From contig CACYHE010000012.1 in assembly GCA_902774185.1 (NCBI GenBank), positions 1-57,134 on the forward strand: a DNA stretch of 57,134 nucleotides. The letters are read 5' to 3'. Below, piece after piece: positions 24,823-31,750 of this stretch (positions within the stretch are counted from its first letter, which is position 1; each line of letters opens with the position of its first letter). Under the pieces are notes generated by a model. That model was not told where the DNA came from. It saw only the letters and a list, made by a program, of their open reading frames with translations, and did no database searches. This stretch comes from an uncultured Bacteroidales bacterium (GTDB lineage Bacteria > Bacteroidota > Bacteroidia > Bacteroidales > Paludibacteraceae). Made by a program: the position numbers and the translations under genes.

Positions 24823-25430
24823 TAGAGCATGGTGAGGGCTTGTCGAATGACGGCTTCCACTTTGAGAGTAGGATCGGCTTTAAGGATCTTATCCACCGCC
24901 TTACCGCTTGCGGTTGCATTGAAACCGAGCATGGTGAGGGCACTGACGGCTTCCACTTTGACACCGCTGTCGGCAGGATCGTCAAACGCCATCGGCAGTT
25001 CGGTAGGATCTCCGCCAAGGTCGAGTTTGAGGGCTTTGTCCTTGAGGTCCACGATGATACGTTGGGCAGTTTTGGGACCGAGTCCTTTCACTTTCGCCAT
25101 GCCTTTGGAGTTACCGGTAGCGATGAGCATACGCAGTTCTTCCGCCGTGAAAGCGGACAGGATCATACGTGCTGTAGCTGCTCCGACACCGCTGACAGTC
25201 ATCAGTAGTTCGAACAGTTGTCGTTCGGCACGGACGGTAAAACCGTAAATCTCATGGGTATCTTCACGAATGATTTCCGTGACAAAGAGTTTCACTTCTT
25301 TGTCTTCATTCCCGATCAAAGCGGAGTAGGTAGGCAATGTGATGGCAAGTGCGTAGCCGACGCCTGCCGCCTCTATCACCGCTTGTGTCGGGTTCAAATC
25401 TGTCAGTATTCCTTTAATGTATTCTATCAT
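24822..25430 (-). CDS. ruvA: Holliday junction branch migration protein RuvA
   Basis: RuvA binds Holliday junctions as a tetramer and loads the RuvB motor. From the ATG at 25430 (MIEYIKGILTDLNPTQAVIE) the protein has 202 residues, the normal size; an OB domain comes first, then two helix-hairpin-helix motifs (LMTVSGVGAATARMIL and VKGLGPKTAQRIIVDLKDK) and a C-terminal RuvB-binding domain. The longer ORF to 25586 passes the promoter and is rejected. Gene order ruvA-sprA is common in Bacteroidales. It is the first gene of the ruvA-sprA-kinase transcript. Confidence 0.95.
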   Translation of the reverse strand: MIEYIKGILTDLNPTQAVIEAAGVGYALAITLPTYSALIGNEDKEVKLFVTEIIREDTHEIYGFTVRAERQLFELLMTVSGVGAATARMILSAFTAEELRMLIATGNSKGMAKVKGLGPKTAQRIIVDLKDKALKLDLGGDPTELPMAFDDPADSGVKVEAVSALTMLGFNATASGKAVDKILKADPTLKVEAVIRQALTML

Positions 25431-25448
25431 AAATCCACAAAAAGCCCG

Positions 25449-25479
25449 CAAAGATACAACATTTTTTTTACATACGCAA
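25449..25479 (-). promoter_or_regulatory. Promoter of ruvA-sprA
   Basis: On the minus strand TTG (25477-25479), 20 bp, TATCTTTG (25449-25456). The -33 box lies in a 15-bp string (25470-25484) that occurs again at 50910-50924. Confidence 0.82.
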
Positions 25480-25536
25480 GCGCGTACGCTTTTTTCCTTA
25501 AAAAAGGGTGTATTTTCGTAATTTTTTCTCTTTTTG

Positions 25537-25568
25537 TTTGAGTATTTCAATAAATTTGAGTACTTTTG
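25537..25568 (+). promoter_or_regulatory. Promoter of thiL
   Basis: TTTG (25537-25540), 20 bp, TACTTTTG (25561-25568). It fixes the thiL start downstream: ATG 25577 would be too near the start point, so ATG 25589 is used. Confidence 0.8.
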
Positions 25569-25588
25569 CGTGCTAATTGTATGCATTT

Positions 25589-26698
25589 ATGGCAAGAACA
25601 GAGATTTCAACGATGGGTGAGTTTGGTTTGATCAAGCATCTGACCAAGGAAATGAAGCCGGTTCAACCGAGTACGAAGAAGGCGGTTGGCGATGACTGTG
25701 CGGTGATGGACTATAATCAAATTAAAAATGAAAAATTAAAAATTAAAAATGCCTCAGATGTTCGTGTGCTGATGACCACCGATATGTTGCTCGAAGGGAT
25801 CCATTTTAACTTGGAGTACGTGCCGCTCAAGCATCTGGGATACAAGGCGGCGGTGGTCAATTTCTCGGATATCTACGCGATGAACGGAACGCCGACACAG
25901 ATCACCGTGAGTCTGGGTATCAGTAAGCGTTTTTCGGTGGAAGATATCGAGGAGTTGTATTCGGGTATCCGTCTGGCGTGTGAGCGTTACGGGGTGGATA
26001 TCGTAGGCGGTGATACCTGTGCGTCCATGACGGGTTTGACGATCTCGATCACTTGTCTGGGTGTGGCGAAAGAGGAAGATATCGTTTATCGGAACGGGGC
26101 GAAGTTGAATGACTTGATTTGTGTGAGCGGTAACTTAGGTACGGCGTATATGGGCCTTCAACTTCTTGAACGGGAACGGATTGCGCATGAGAGCACAGAC
26201 CGCTTTGCAGACAGAACACAGAACACAGACCTAATTAGTGCCTTCGAGGGAAGGGAATATTTGTTAGAGCGGCAGTTGAAACCGGAAGCACGTCGGGATA
26301 TCTTGGTGAGTTTGCGTAAGGCTGGCGTGAAACCGACCGCAATGATGGATGTGAGCGACGGGTTATCGTCCGAGTTGATGCATATATGCAGTCAGTCGGG
26401 TGTGGGATGTTGTATCTATGAGGATAAGTTACCGATTGACTATGAGGCTGCGGCTTTGGCCGAAGAGATGAACCTGAATATCGTGACCTGCGCATTGAAC
26501 GGTGGCGAGGATTATGAGTTGTTGTTTACTTGTTCGCTGGATGACTATGAGAAACTGATTCCGGTAGAGGATTTGTATATCATCGGTCATATTACGAAAC
26601 CCGAATACGGATGTAACTTGATTGGTAGAAACGGCGAGGAATTGCCTTTAAAAGCACAAGGTTGGAATGCGTTTTCGCGTTCGGCAACAAAGTCGTGA
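25589..26698 (+). CDS. thiL: Thiamine-monophosphate kinase
   Basis: A cytoplasmic enzyme that phosphorylates thiamine monophosphate to the active cofactor thiamine pyrophosphate. The start MARTEISTMGEFGLI is the family's standard. Metal and ATP-binding motifs are present: GDDCAVMD, TTDMLLEGIHF, GGDTCAS, DVSDGLSSELMHI and GGEDYELLF near the C-terminus. It is longer than usual (369 residues) because two repeat pieces are translated in frame: KIKNEKLKIKN after GDDCAVMDYNQ (25719-25750), identical at DNA level to a copy in the ispD gene, and ESTDRFADRTQNTD (26191-26231), related to copies in nrnA. Both lie in loops between motifs, so the enzyme probably works. Confidence 0.93.
   Translation: MARTEISTMGEFGLIKHLTKEMKPVQPSTKKAVGDDCAVMDYNQIKNEKLKIKNASDVRVLMTTDMLLEGIHFNLEYVPLKHLGYKAAVVNFSDIYAMNGTPTQITVSLGISKRFSVEDIEELYSGIRLACERYGVDIVGGDTCASMTGLTISITCLGVAKEEDIVYRNGAKLNDLICVSGNLGTAYMGLQLLERERIAHESTDRFADRTQNTDLISAFEGREYLLERQLKPEARRDILVSLRKAGVKPTAMMDVSDGLSSELMHICSQSGVGCCIYEDKLPIDYEAAALAEEMNLNIVTCALNGGEDYELLFTCSLDDYEKLIPVEDLYIIGHITKPEYGCNLIGRNGEELPLKAQGWNAFSRSATKS
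25719..25750. repeat. 7-bp array in thiL, identical to one in ispD
   Basis: A 32-bp string of ATTAAAA/ATGAAAA heptads, identical base for base to 27753-27784 and read in the same frame (KIKNEKLKIKN). Confidence 0.92.
26191..26231. repeat. ACAGAAC-family array in thiL
   Basis: It begins AGAGCACAGA and ends CACAGACC like the copy in the DUF2490 signal peptide, with an extra ACCGCTTTGCAG piece that matches the second nrnA copy (51545-51580). Confidence 0.85.
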
Positions 26699-26818
26699 TG
26701 TCGATACCGCTCCGCTAAATCGACGGGACGATTTGTGCCTCCGCTCTCCCCACCACAAATACTCCGTTGGTTTGCGTCGGGGGTCCCAATAATTGAACAA
26801 AAATCGAACAAAGAAATA

Positions 26819-27307
26819 ATGAATATTAGATTGTTTTTAACGGATGTGGATGGTTGCCTGACGGATGGAGGTATGTACTACACCGCGGAAGGCGAGACGA
26901 TGAAACGTTTCTGCGTCTATGACGGTATGGGGATGGTTTGTCTGCAACAGGCAGGGATCCCATGTGGTATCTTGACATCGGAGAACTCGCCTATCGTGAA
27001 GGCGCGGGCAGAGAAGTTGAAGCTGCAATATCTCTATCTGGGGGTAGGCAGTAAGGTCAATCCGAATTGTCTGACGAAACTACAGGCGGCAGAGCAGATA
27101 TGCGACGAGTTGGGTATCACGTTGGAGGAGGTGTGTTTTGTGGGCGATGACATCAATGATGTGGAATTGTTGCAAGCAGTAGGTTATCCCTGTTGCCCGC
27201 CTAATGCCCGTCCGGAAGTGAAGGCTATCAAAGGAATCAAAGTGCTTAAAACCCCTGGCGGTCAAGGCGCGGTGCGAGAGATTGCAGATGCAATTCTCGC
27301 AATTTGA
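26819..27307 (+). CDS. kdsC: KDO 8-phosphate phosphatase (HAD family)
   Basis: A HAD phosphatase of 162 residues that removes phosphate from 3-deoxy-D-manno-octulosonate 8-phosphate in the Kdo pathway for lipopolysaccharide. The catalytic Asp pair is in LFLTDVDGCLTDGG (DxD), motif II in ILTSENS, motif III in FVGDDINDVELL. The small C0-type size, without cap domain, fits KdsC tetramers. ATG at 26819 is used because the homologous sequence starts there; the upstream codons are not conserved. The 120 bp before it hold only repeat-like debris. It shares the operon with the Kdo pathway isomerase kdsD. Confidence 0.9.
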   Translation: MNIRLFLTDVDGCLTDGGMYYTAEGETMKRFCVYDGMGMVCLQQAGIPCGILTSENSPIVKARAEKLKLQYLYLGVGSKVNPNCLTKLQAAEQICDELGITLEEVCFVGDDINDVELLQAVGYPCCPPNARPEVKAIKGIKVLKTPGGQGAVREIADAILAI

Positions 27308-27328
27308 AATATGAAATTTGAAATTGTG
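27300..27328. repeat. 7-bp array over the ispD start codon
   Basis: Degenerate TTTGAAA units pass through the 3-bp gap after kdsC and the first codons of the next gene (MKFEIVK). Confidence 0.7.
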
Positions 27329-28033
27329 AAACATATCGCTATCATATTAGCAGGCGGAATGGGTAGCCGGGTAGGAGGGAAGACTCCGAAACAGTTGTTG
27401 CCTTTGGCGGACGGGCGTTCGATATTAGAGCACTCGGTGGATGCATTTGAACAGGCGGCATGTATCGATGAGATCGCCGTAGTGATGCACCCTGATTGGA
27501 TGGAAGAAGCGCGGGAATTATGCGAACGGAACAACTGGAGCAAGGTGAAGATGATCATCCCGGGAGGTAGCGAACGTTGGGAGTCTTCTTGGCATGCTAT
27601 CTTAGCATACATGGACGAGACGGATGCTGCGCTTTGGCTGCACGATGCGGCACGACCGTTTGTCAGTCAACGGATATTAACGGACGTAGCTGAGGCTTTG
27701 GAGACACACGAAGCGGTGACAGTAGCCGTACCGGTGACGGACACCTTGTATAAAATTAAAAATGAAAAATTAAAAATTAAAAATTCCATAGAACTGAACC
27801 CTGTAGTGGAGAGTGTGCCTTTGCGAAGCGAATATATGCGGGCACAGACGCCGCAGGCTTTTCATATAGACGTAGTGACAAGTGCCTATATGAAGGCGAT
27901 GGAAGCGGATGATTCGATGGCAACAGACGATGTGGGTATCGTAAGGAAGTACGAGCCGAGACATCCGATTTTTATTGTGGCGGGCGAAGAGGCGAATCGA
28001 AAGATAACGTATGTGGAAGATATAAAATGGTGA
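27311..28033 (+). CDS. ispD: 2-C-methyl-D-erythritol 4-phosphate cytidylyltransferase (IspD-like)
   Basis: A cytidylyltransferase of 240 residues. The CTP loop is IILAGGMGSRVGGKTPKQLL; HDAARPFVS, RAQTPQAF and the acidic TDD near the end complete the IspD signature, so it likely makes CDP-methylerythritol in isoprenoid synthesis. TarI-type ribitol transferases share the fold, and a role in surface polymer cannot be excluded. The loop after AVPVTDTLY contains the same 11-residue insert KIKNEKLKIKN seen in ThiL, from an identical 32-bp array; IspD relatives have a short loop here. The gene is between kdsC and kdsD. Confidence 0.85.
   Translation: MKFEIVKHIAIILAGGMGSRVGGKTPKQLLPLADGRSILEHSVDAFEQAACIDEIAVVMHPDWMEEARELCERNNWSKVKMIIPGGSERWESSWHAILAYMDETDAALWLHDAARPFVSQRILTDVAEALETHEAVTVAVPVTDTLYKIKNEKLKIKNSIELNPVVESVPLRSEYMRAQTPQAFHIDVVTSAYMKAMEADDSMATDDVGIVRKYEPRHPIFIVAGEEANRKITYVEDIKW
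27753..27784. repeat. 7-bp array in ispD
   Basis: Same 32 bases as at 25719-25750 in thiL, 2 kb away, in the same strand and frame. Confidence 0.92.
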
Positions 28034-28058
28034 AATGATGCGAATGGTGAAATGATGG
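28024..28058. repeat. 8-bp-type array before kdsD
   Basis: Two longer units built on GGTGAAATGATG span the ispD stop and the kdsD start codons. Confidence 0.6.
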
Positions 28059-29032
28059 AAAAAGAGACAATGATACTTCAAAGAGCTGCAGAGTGCCTGC
28101 AATGTGAGGCAGCATCTGTGTTGGCTTTGGTGCCACGTTTGGACGAATCTTTTGTTCGTGCCGTACAACTGATTCATGACTGCAAAGGGAAAGTGGTTGT
28201 GACGGGTGTTGGCAAGTCCGGACATATCGGAAGTAAGATTGCTGCAACCTTGGCGAGTACAGGAACACCGGCATTCTTCTTGAATCCGCTGGATGCGTAT
28301 CACGGCGATCTGGGTATGTTAGGGGAAGGCGATCTGGTGTTGGCGATTTCTTATTCAGGTGCGACGGAAGAGTTATTGCGTTTTCTGCCGTTGATACAAG
28401 CAAAACATATCCCTATTATCGCGATGTCGTCTAATCCGGAGAGTCTGTTAGCGCAGAATGCCGATGTGCATCTGAATATCGCTGTGGAGAAAGAGGCGGA
28501 TCCGCTGAACCTGGTGCCTACTTCTTCGACGACGGTGACGTTGGCATTGGGAGACGCGTTGGCCTGTGCGCTTATTGAAGCGGCACATTTCCAACCGACA
28601 GATTTTGCGATGTTGCACCCCGGAGGAGATTTGGGACGAAAGTTACTGGCGAAAGTGGAAGATGTGATGTTTACGGAGAACCTGCCGTTCCTGACGCCGA
28701 ACATGCCGCTGAGTGAGGCGATCGAGATCGTGACGAATGGAAAGTTAGGTATCGGTATTGTGGTGGAGAACGAGAGGCTGGTAGGTATCATCACCGACGG
28801 CGATATCCGTCGAGCCATGCAACGTTTGGGACAGGAGTTTTTCGCTACGCCGGTGAAAGATGTCATGGCATGCCATCCGAAGACCATTTCCCGTTCCGCC
28901 AAGATCGTGGAAGCCGGCGAGACGATGAACCATCACTCGATTCATTCGCTTATTGTGCTGGATGACGCGTCCCATGTGTGCGGTGTGATTGACTCGTTCT
29001 CATGTTTGCCGGGCACGCGATTTTACCATTGA
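28052..29032 (+). CDS. kdsD: Arabinose-5-phosphate isomerase (KdsD/KpsF)
   Basis: It converts ribulose 5-phosphate to arabinose 5-phosphate, the first step to Kdo. The 326-residue protein has the N-terminal SIS domain (VVVTGVGKSGHIGSKIAATL, then DAYHGDLGML and SYSGATEELL) and two CBS domains from about residue 205 (VEDVMFTENLPFL and VKDVMACHPKTIS). Full length and motif set are standard. The ATG at 28052 is followed by a second at 28055; both lie in the array. Its stop is followed by an 11-bp repeat and a gene-free 785-bp region. Confidence 0.93.
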   Translation: MMEKETMILQRAAECLQCEAASVLALVPRLDESFVRAVQLIHDCKGKVVVTGVGKSGHIGSKIAATLASTGTPAFFLNPLDAYHGDLGMLGEGDLVLAISYSGATEELLRFLPLIQAKHIPIIAMSSNPESLLAQNADVHLNIAVEKEADPLNLVPTSSTTVTLALGDALACALIEAAHFQPTDFAMLHPGGDLGRKLLAKVEDVMFTENLPFLTPNMPLSEAIEIVTNGKLGIGIVVENERLVGIITDGDIRRAMQRLGQEFFATPVKDVMACHPKTISRSAKIVEAGETMNHHSIHSLIVLDDASHVCGVIDSFSCLPGTRFYH

Positions 29033-29054
29033 GGGTAGGTGATAGGAAGGGTAA

Positions 29055-29098
29055 TGATTAAGGAATCGTTAAGGAATATATAAGGAATCACTAAGGTT
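29055..29098. repeat. 11-bp tandem repeat downstream of kdsD
   Basis: Four units of AAGGAATCGTT type, starting within 25 bp of the kdsD stop. Confidence 0.75.
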
Positions 29099-29110
29099 TT
29101 GATCTTTCTG

Positions 29111-29133
29111 TATTATATACTATGTATATAATA
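29111..29133. other. AT-rich palindrome after kdsD
   Basis: ATTATATAC pairs with GTATATAAT around TAT. It might end the kdsD transcript, though no T-run follows. Confidence 0.5.
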
Positions 29134-29160
29134 CTATGTAGAAAGAGAGATATTGTATAA

Positions 29161-29797
29161 AAATGCATTGGCGAAGTTGACGATATTGGCGATATCGCCA
29201 AAAACGACAATATCGCCATGCAAAAAAATAACATGAGAAAAGTGAGAATTCTTAGCCACAAGGGCACGATATTTTCTCAGAATTCTTAAAAATCTCAGTG
29301 CAAAAATTTAATGTCGGATACCATCCGATGCAACAAACATAGAAAAAATGACATTGCACTATGTGCACTATTTGCACTTTGATGGTGAAAGTGCAGAAAG
29401 TGCAAAAAGTGCAGAGCAAAAAATGACGTGAGACAGTTGAGATAGTTGAGACAGTTGGAGACGAAGTGTCTCAAGAGTCTCAAGAATCTCATGCAAAAAA
29501 ATGCATGAGAAAAGTGAGAAAAGTGAGAATTTGAGCGGTAAATTCTTAGCCACAAAGGCACGATAATTCCTCAAAATTCTCAAAATTCTCAATGCAAATT
29601 TTTATGTCGGATATATCCGACGCAATGAACAAAGAAAAATGACATGACAAAGTTGACAAAGTTGACCAAGTTAGAATAGAAGTTTGTCAAGATGGTCAAC
29701 TTAGTCATGCAAAAAATGACATGGCACAAATGGCACTATTGGCACTATGAAGCCGGAAAGTGCCAATAGTGTCAAAAGTGCCAAGCAAATTTTTAGA
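29161..29797. repeat. Array of about seven hairpin cassettes made of 9-bp words
   Basis: No gene is here. Each cassette has about three tandem 9-bp words, a spacer, and about three words complementary to them, so each folds as a long imperfect hairpin. Approximate positions: 29165-29219 (word TTGGCGATA), 29233-29299 (TGAGAAAAG), 29352-29415 (TGCACTATG), 29428-29492 (TGAGACAGT), 29506-29592 (TGAGAAAAG again), 29643-29707 (TTGACAAAG), 29721-29785 (TGGCACTAT). The edges are shared: ATGACA or ATGAGA at the left, TGCAAAAA or GCAAATTTTT at the right. Cassettes 2 and 5 also share a spacer with TTAGCCACAARGGCACGATA and are each followed by a small TGTCGGAT...ATCCGA hairpin. The word differs between most cassettes while the geometry does not. 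Confidence 0.9.
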
Positions 29798-29817
29798 AAG
29801 AAACAAAATAGGTTGAT

Positions 29818-30414
29818 ATGAAGATACTTTTTGATTTAGATGGAACAGTAACGGCGCAAGAGACTTTGCCAGTTATAGCTCAGCATTTTGGTGTTGAGGA
29901 AAAGATAGCAGAGTTAACGGCACAAACCGTTCAAGGCAATGTGCCTTTTATCGAGAGTTTCATACGTCGAGTGAATATTTTAGGCGATTTACCGGTATCT
30001 AAGATTTCGGAGTTATTGGATCAGGTGCCCTTATATCCACAATTGTATGCGTTTATTCAGGCTCATAGAGACGATTGCGTGATTGTTACAGGCAATCTCT
30101 CTTGTTGGTGTGAAGGCTTGCATAATAAGATTCAATGTAAGACCTACTGCTCGGAGGCAGAAGTGGTGGATAATCGAGTCGTTAAGTTAAAGTCTATATT
30201 GCGAAAGGAGCAGATTGTAGATTTATATAAGGCTGCTGGTGAACAAGTGGTTTTTGTTGGTGACGGTAATAATGATTTGGAAGCAATGCGTCATGCAGAC
30301 ATATCTATTGCAACGGGATTGACCCATAATCCGGCACGTAGTTTATATGCTATATGCGATTATATAATTTTTAATGAGAATGCGTTATGTCGGCAATTAA
30401 ATCAGTTGTTATAA
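29818..30414 (+). CDS. HAD family phosphatase (SerB-like)
   Basis: A 198-residue HAD hydrolase: motif I MKILFDLDGTVTAQETLP, motif II IVTGNLS, motif III VFVGDGNNDLEAMRHADISIA. The layout resembles phosphoserine phosphatase, but the substrate is unknown. It opens a four-gene, AT-rich operon, and its 3' end overlaps the next gene by 28 bp. In this setting it may dephosphorylate a polyol or sugar phosphate before or after activation by the nucleotidyltransferase; this is an inference. No standard promoter is seen between it and the hairpin array. Confidence 0.82.
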   Translation: MKILFDLDGTVTAQETLPVIAQHFGVEEKIAELTAQTVQGNVPFIESFIRRVNILGDLPVSKISELLDQVPLYPQLYAFIQAHRDDCVIVTGNLSCWCEGLHNKIQCKTYCSEAEVVDNRVVKLKSILRKEQIVDLYKAAGEQVVFVGDGNNDLEAMRHADISIATGLTHNPARSLYAICDYIIFNENALCRQLNQLL

Positions 30415-31025
30415 GTTGTGCGGGAATAGGTTCTCGTTTAGGTTTAGGATTGACGAAGGCTCTCGTCAAAATCAATAATCGTTCTCTTATCTCATGGCAG
30501 TTAGAGTTATTTAAGGATGTAGAGGACGTACGAATTGTTGTAGGATTTCAGGCCAATGACATCATTGAAGAGGTGCTCAAATATCGTAAAGATGTAACGT
30601 TTATTTTTAATCACCGATATTTTGAGACGAAGACAGGTGCAAGTTTCTATTTGGGCGCTCGTCATGCATATGATCATGTGTTGGAGTGGGATGGCGATTT
30701 ATTGGTTCATCCAGATGATGTGAAGATGATTTTGGAGCAAGAAGGTGAATTTATTTGTTATGCAGATAAGACATCTGAAGAGGCAGTGTTTGTTAAGACG
30801 GATGAAAAAGGCAATGTGTTGGAGTTTTCTCGTGAGTGCGGAGATTATGAATGGACTGGTCCCGCATGTCTTAGCAAGGAGCATCTCGCATATTGTTCCA
30901 ATAACGTGTATAATATGTTTGAACCCTTCCTTCCTATGAGGGGGATCAAGGTTAGGGCATATGATATAGATACATATCAAGATTATATGCGTGTTAGTGA
31001 GATTGTAAAAGACTGGAAAATATGA
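30387..31025 (+). CDS. NTP transferase domain protein (sugar/polyol-phosphate nucleotidyltransferase)
   Basis: A Rossmann-like nucleotidyltransferase of 212 residues. The signature is CAGIGSRLGLGLTKALVKIN, where the family normally has AAGxGxRL...PK; WDGDLLVHPDD carries the metal-binding Asp. It is of the LicC/MobA-like small type that uses CTP or another NTP. It starts within the phosphatase gene (28-bp overlap) and its stop overlaps the racemase start by 4 bp, so the operon is tightly coupled. Beside a CDP-glycerol-type transferase, CTP use is the best guess. Confidence 0.8.
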   Translation: MSAIKSVVISCAGIGSRLGLGLTKALVKINNRSLISWQLELFKDVEDVRIVVGFQANDIIEEVLKYRKDVTFIFNHRYFETKTGASFYLGARHAYDHVLEWDGDLLVHPDDVKMILEQEGEFICYADKTSEEAVFVKTDEKGNVLEFSRECGDYEWTGPACLSKEHLAYCSNNVYNMFEPFLPMRGIKVRAYDIDTYQDYMRVSEIVKDWKI

Positions 31026-31744
31026 TAGGTGTTATAGGTGGTAATGGTGTCGCGGCAACAAATCGTTTAGCCATTATAATAGAGGAAAAAGGAGTCAAAG
31101 CCGGCGCTTTTCGTGATGCGCATCATCCGGAAATGCTTATTTGGCAAGCCACACAAGTGCCATCAAGAAGTATGTATCTTGAAGGTCGTGGCCCCAGTTT
31201 TATAGAGGATTATGTCCGTATCGGAAAGCAACTAAAAGCGTGCGGATGTACGGAACTATGTATGTGTTGTAATACGGCTCACTATGCGGTGGATGAATTA
31301 TCAGAGAAGATAGGTTTGCCGTTTATCAATATTATAGACGAGGTTGCCAAGCGAGTGACAGAACGGGGCTTTGCAAAGGCTTTAATAATGTGCTCGGACG
31401 GATGCCGCAAGACGAAGTTGTACGAGAAGAGTTTTGCTAAATTTGCACCCAATACTTCAATTTGTTATCCAACGGAAGAAGAGCAGAAATTGGTGACTAA
31501 AGGAATATGTAATGCTAAAAACATACATCGTTATGATGATGGGGACAGTGCTGAAAATCCACACACGATATACTCTCAACTAGTGGCATCGTTTAGGGAG
31601 CGATATAAAAATGAGACTGGACTCTGTATAATAGGAGGTTGTACGGATATTAACAATGTGTTTGTCGATAATAATGATGATTATATTGATAGTCTGGAAA
31701 CATTAGCTGAAGTTATTTTCGAACGAGCAGAAAAGAATTATTAA
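31022..31744 (+). CDS. Aspartate/glutamate racemase family protein
   Basis: A 240-residue Asp/Glu racemase fold. The opening GVIGGNGVAATN corresponds to GGMGPxAT; the two catalytic cysteines are likely those in MCCNTAHYAVDEL (near residue 83) and IIGGCTDINNV (near residue 200). The last motif usually reads GCTE, so the Asp in place of Glu may change specificity. A racemase within a surface-polymer operon hints at a D-amino-acid substituent. The ATG overlaps the preceding stop by 4 bp. Confidence 0.82.
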   Translation: MIGVIGGNGVAATNRLAIIIEEKGVKAGAFRDAHHPEMLIWQATQVPSRSMYLEGRGPSFIEDYVRIGKQLKACGCTELCMCCNTAHYAVDELSEKIGLPFINIIDEVAKRVTERGFAKALIMCSDGCRKTKLYEKSFAKFAPNTSICYPTEEEQKLVTKGICNAKNIHRYDDGDSAENPHTIYSQLVASFRERYKNETGLCIIGGCTDINNVFVDNNDDYIDSLETLAEVIFERAEKNY

Positions 31745-31750
31745 GAATAG

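Noticed and set aside
24822-25586. RuvA with a 52-residue N-terminal extension
   Set aside because: The extension would start upstream of the ruvA promoter and is Lys/Asn-rich without homology; the ATG at 25430 gives the normal RuvA.
29161-29797. CRISPR array
   Set aside because: There is no constant repeat with unique spacers; the repeated words are 9 bp, differ between cassettes and form inverted pairs. No cas genes are near.
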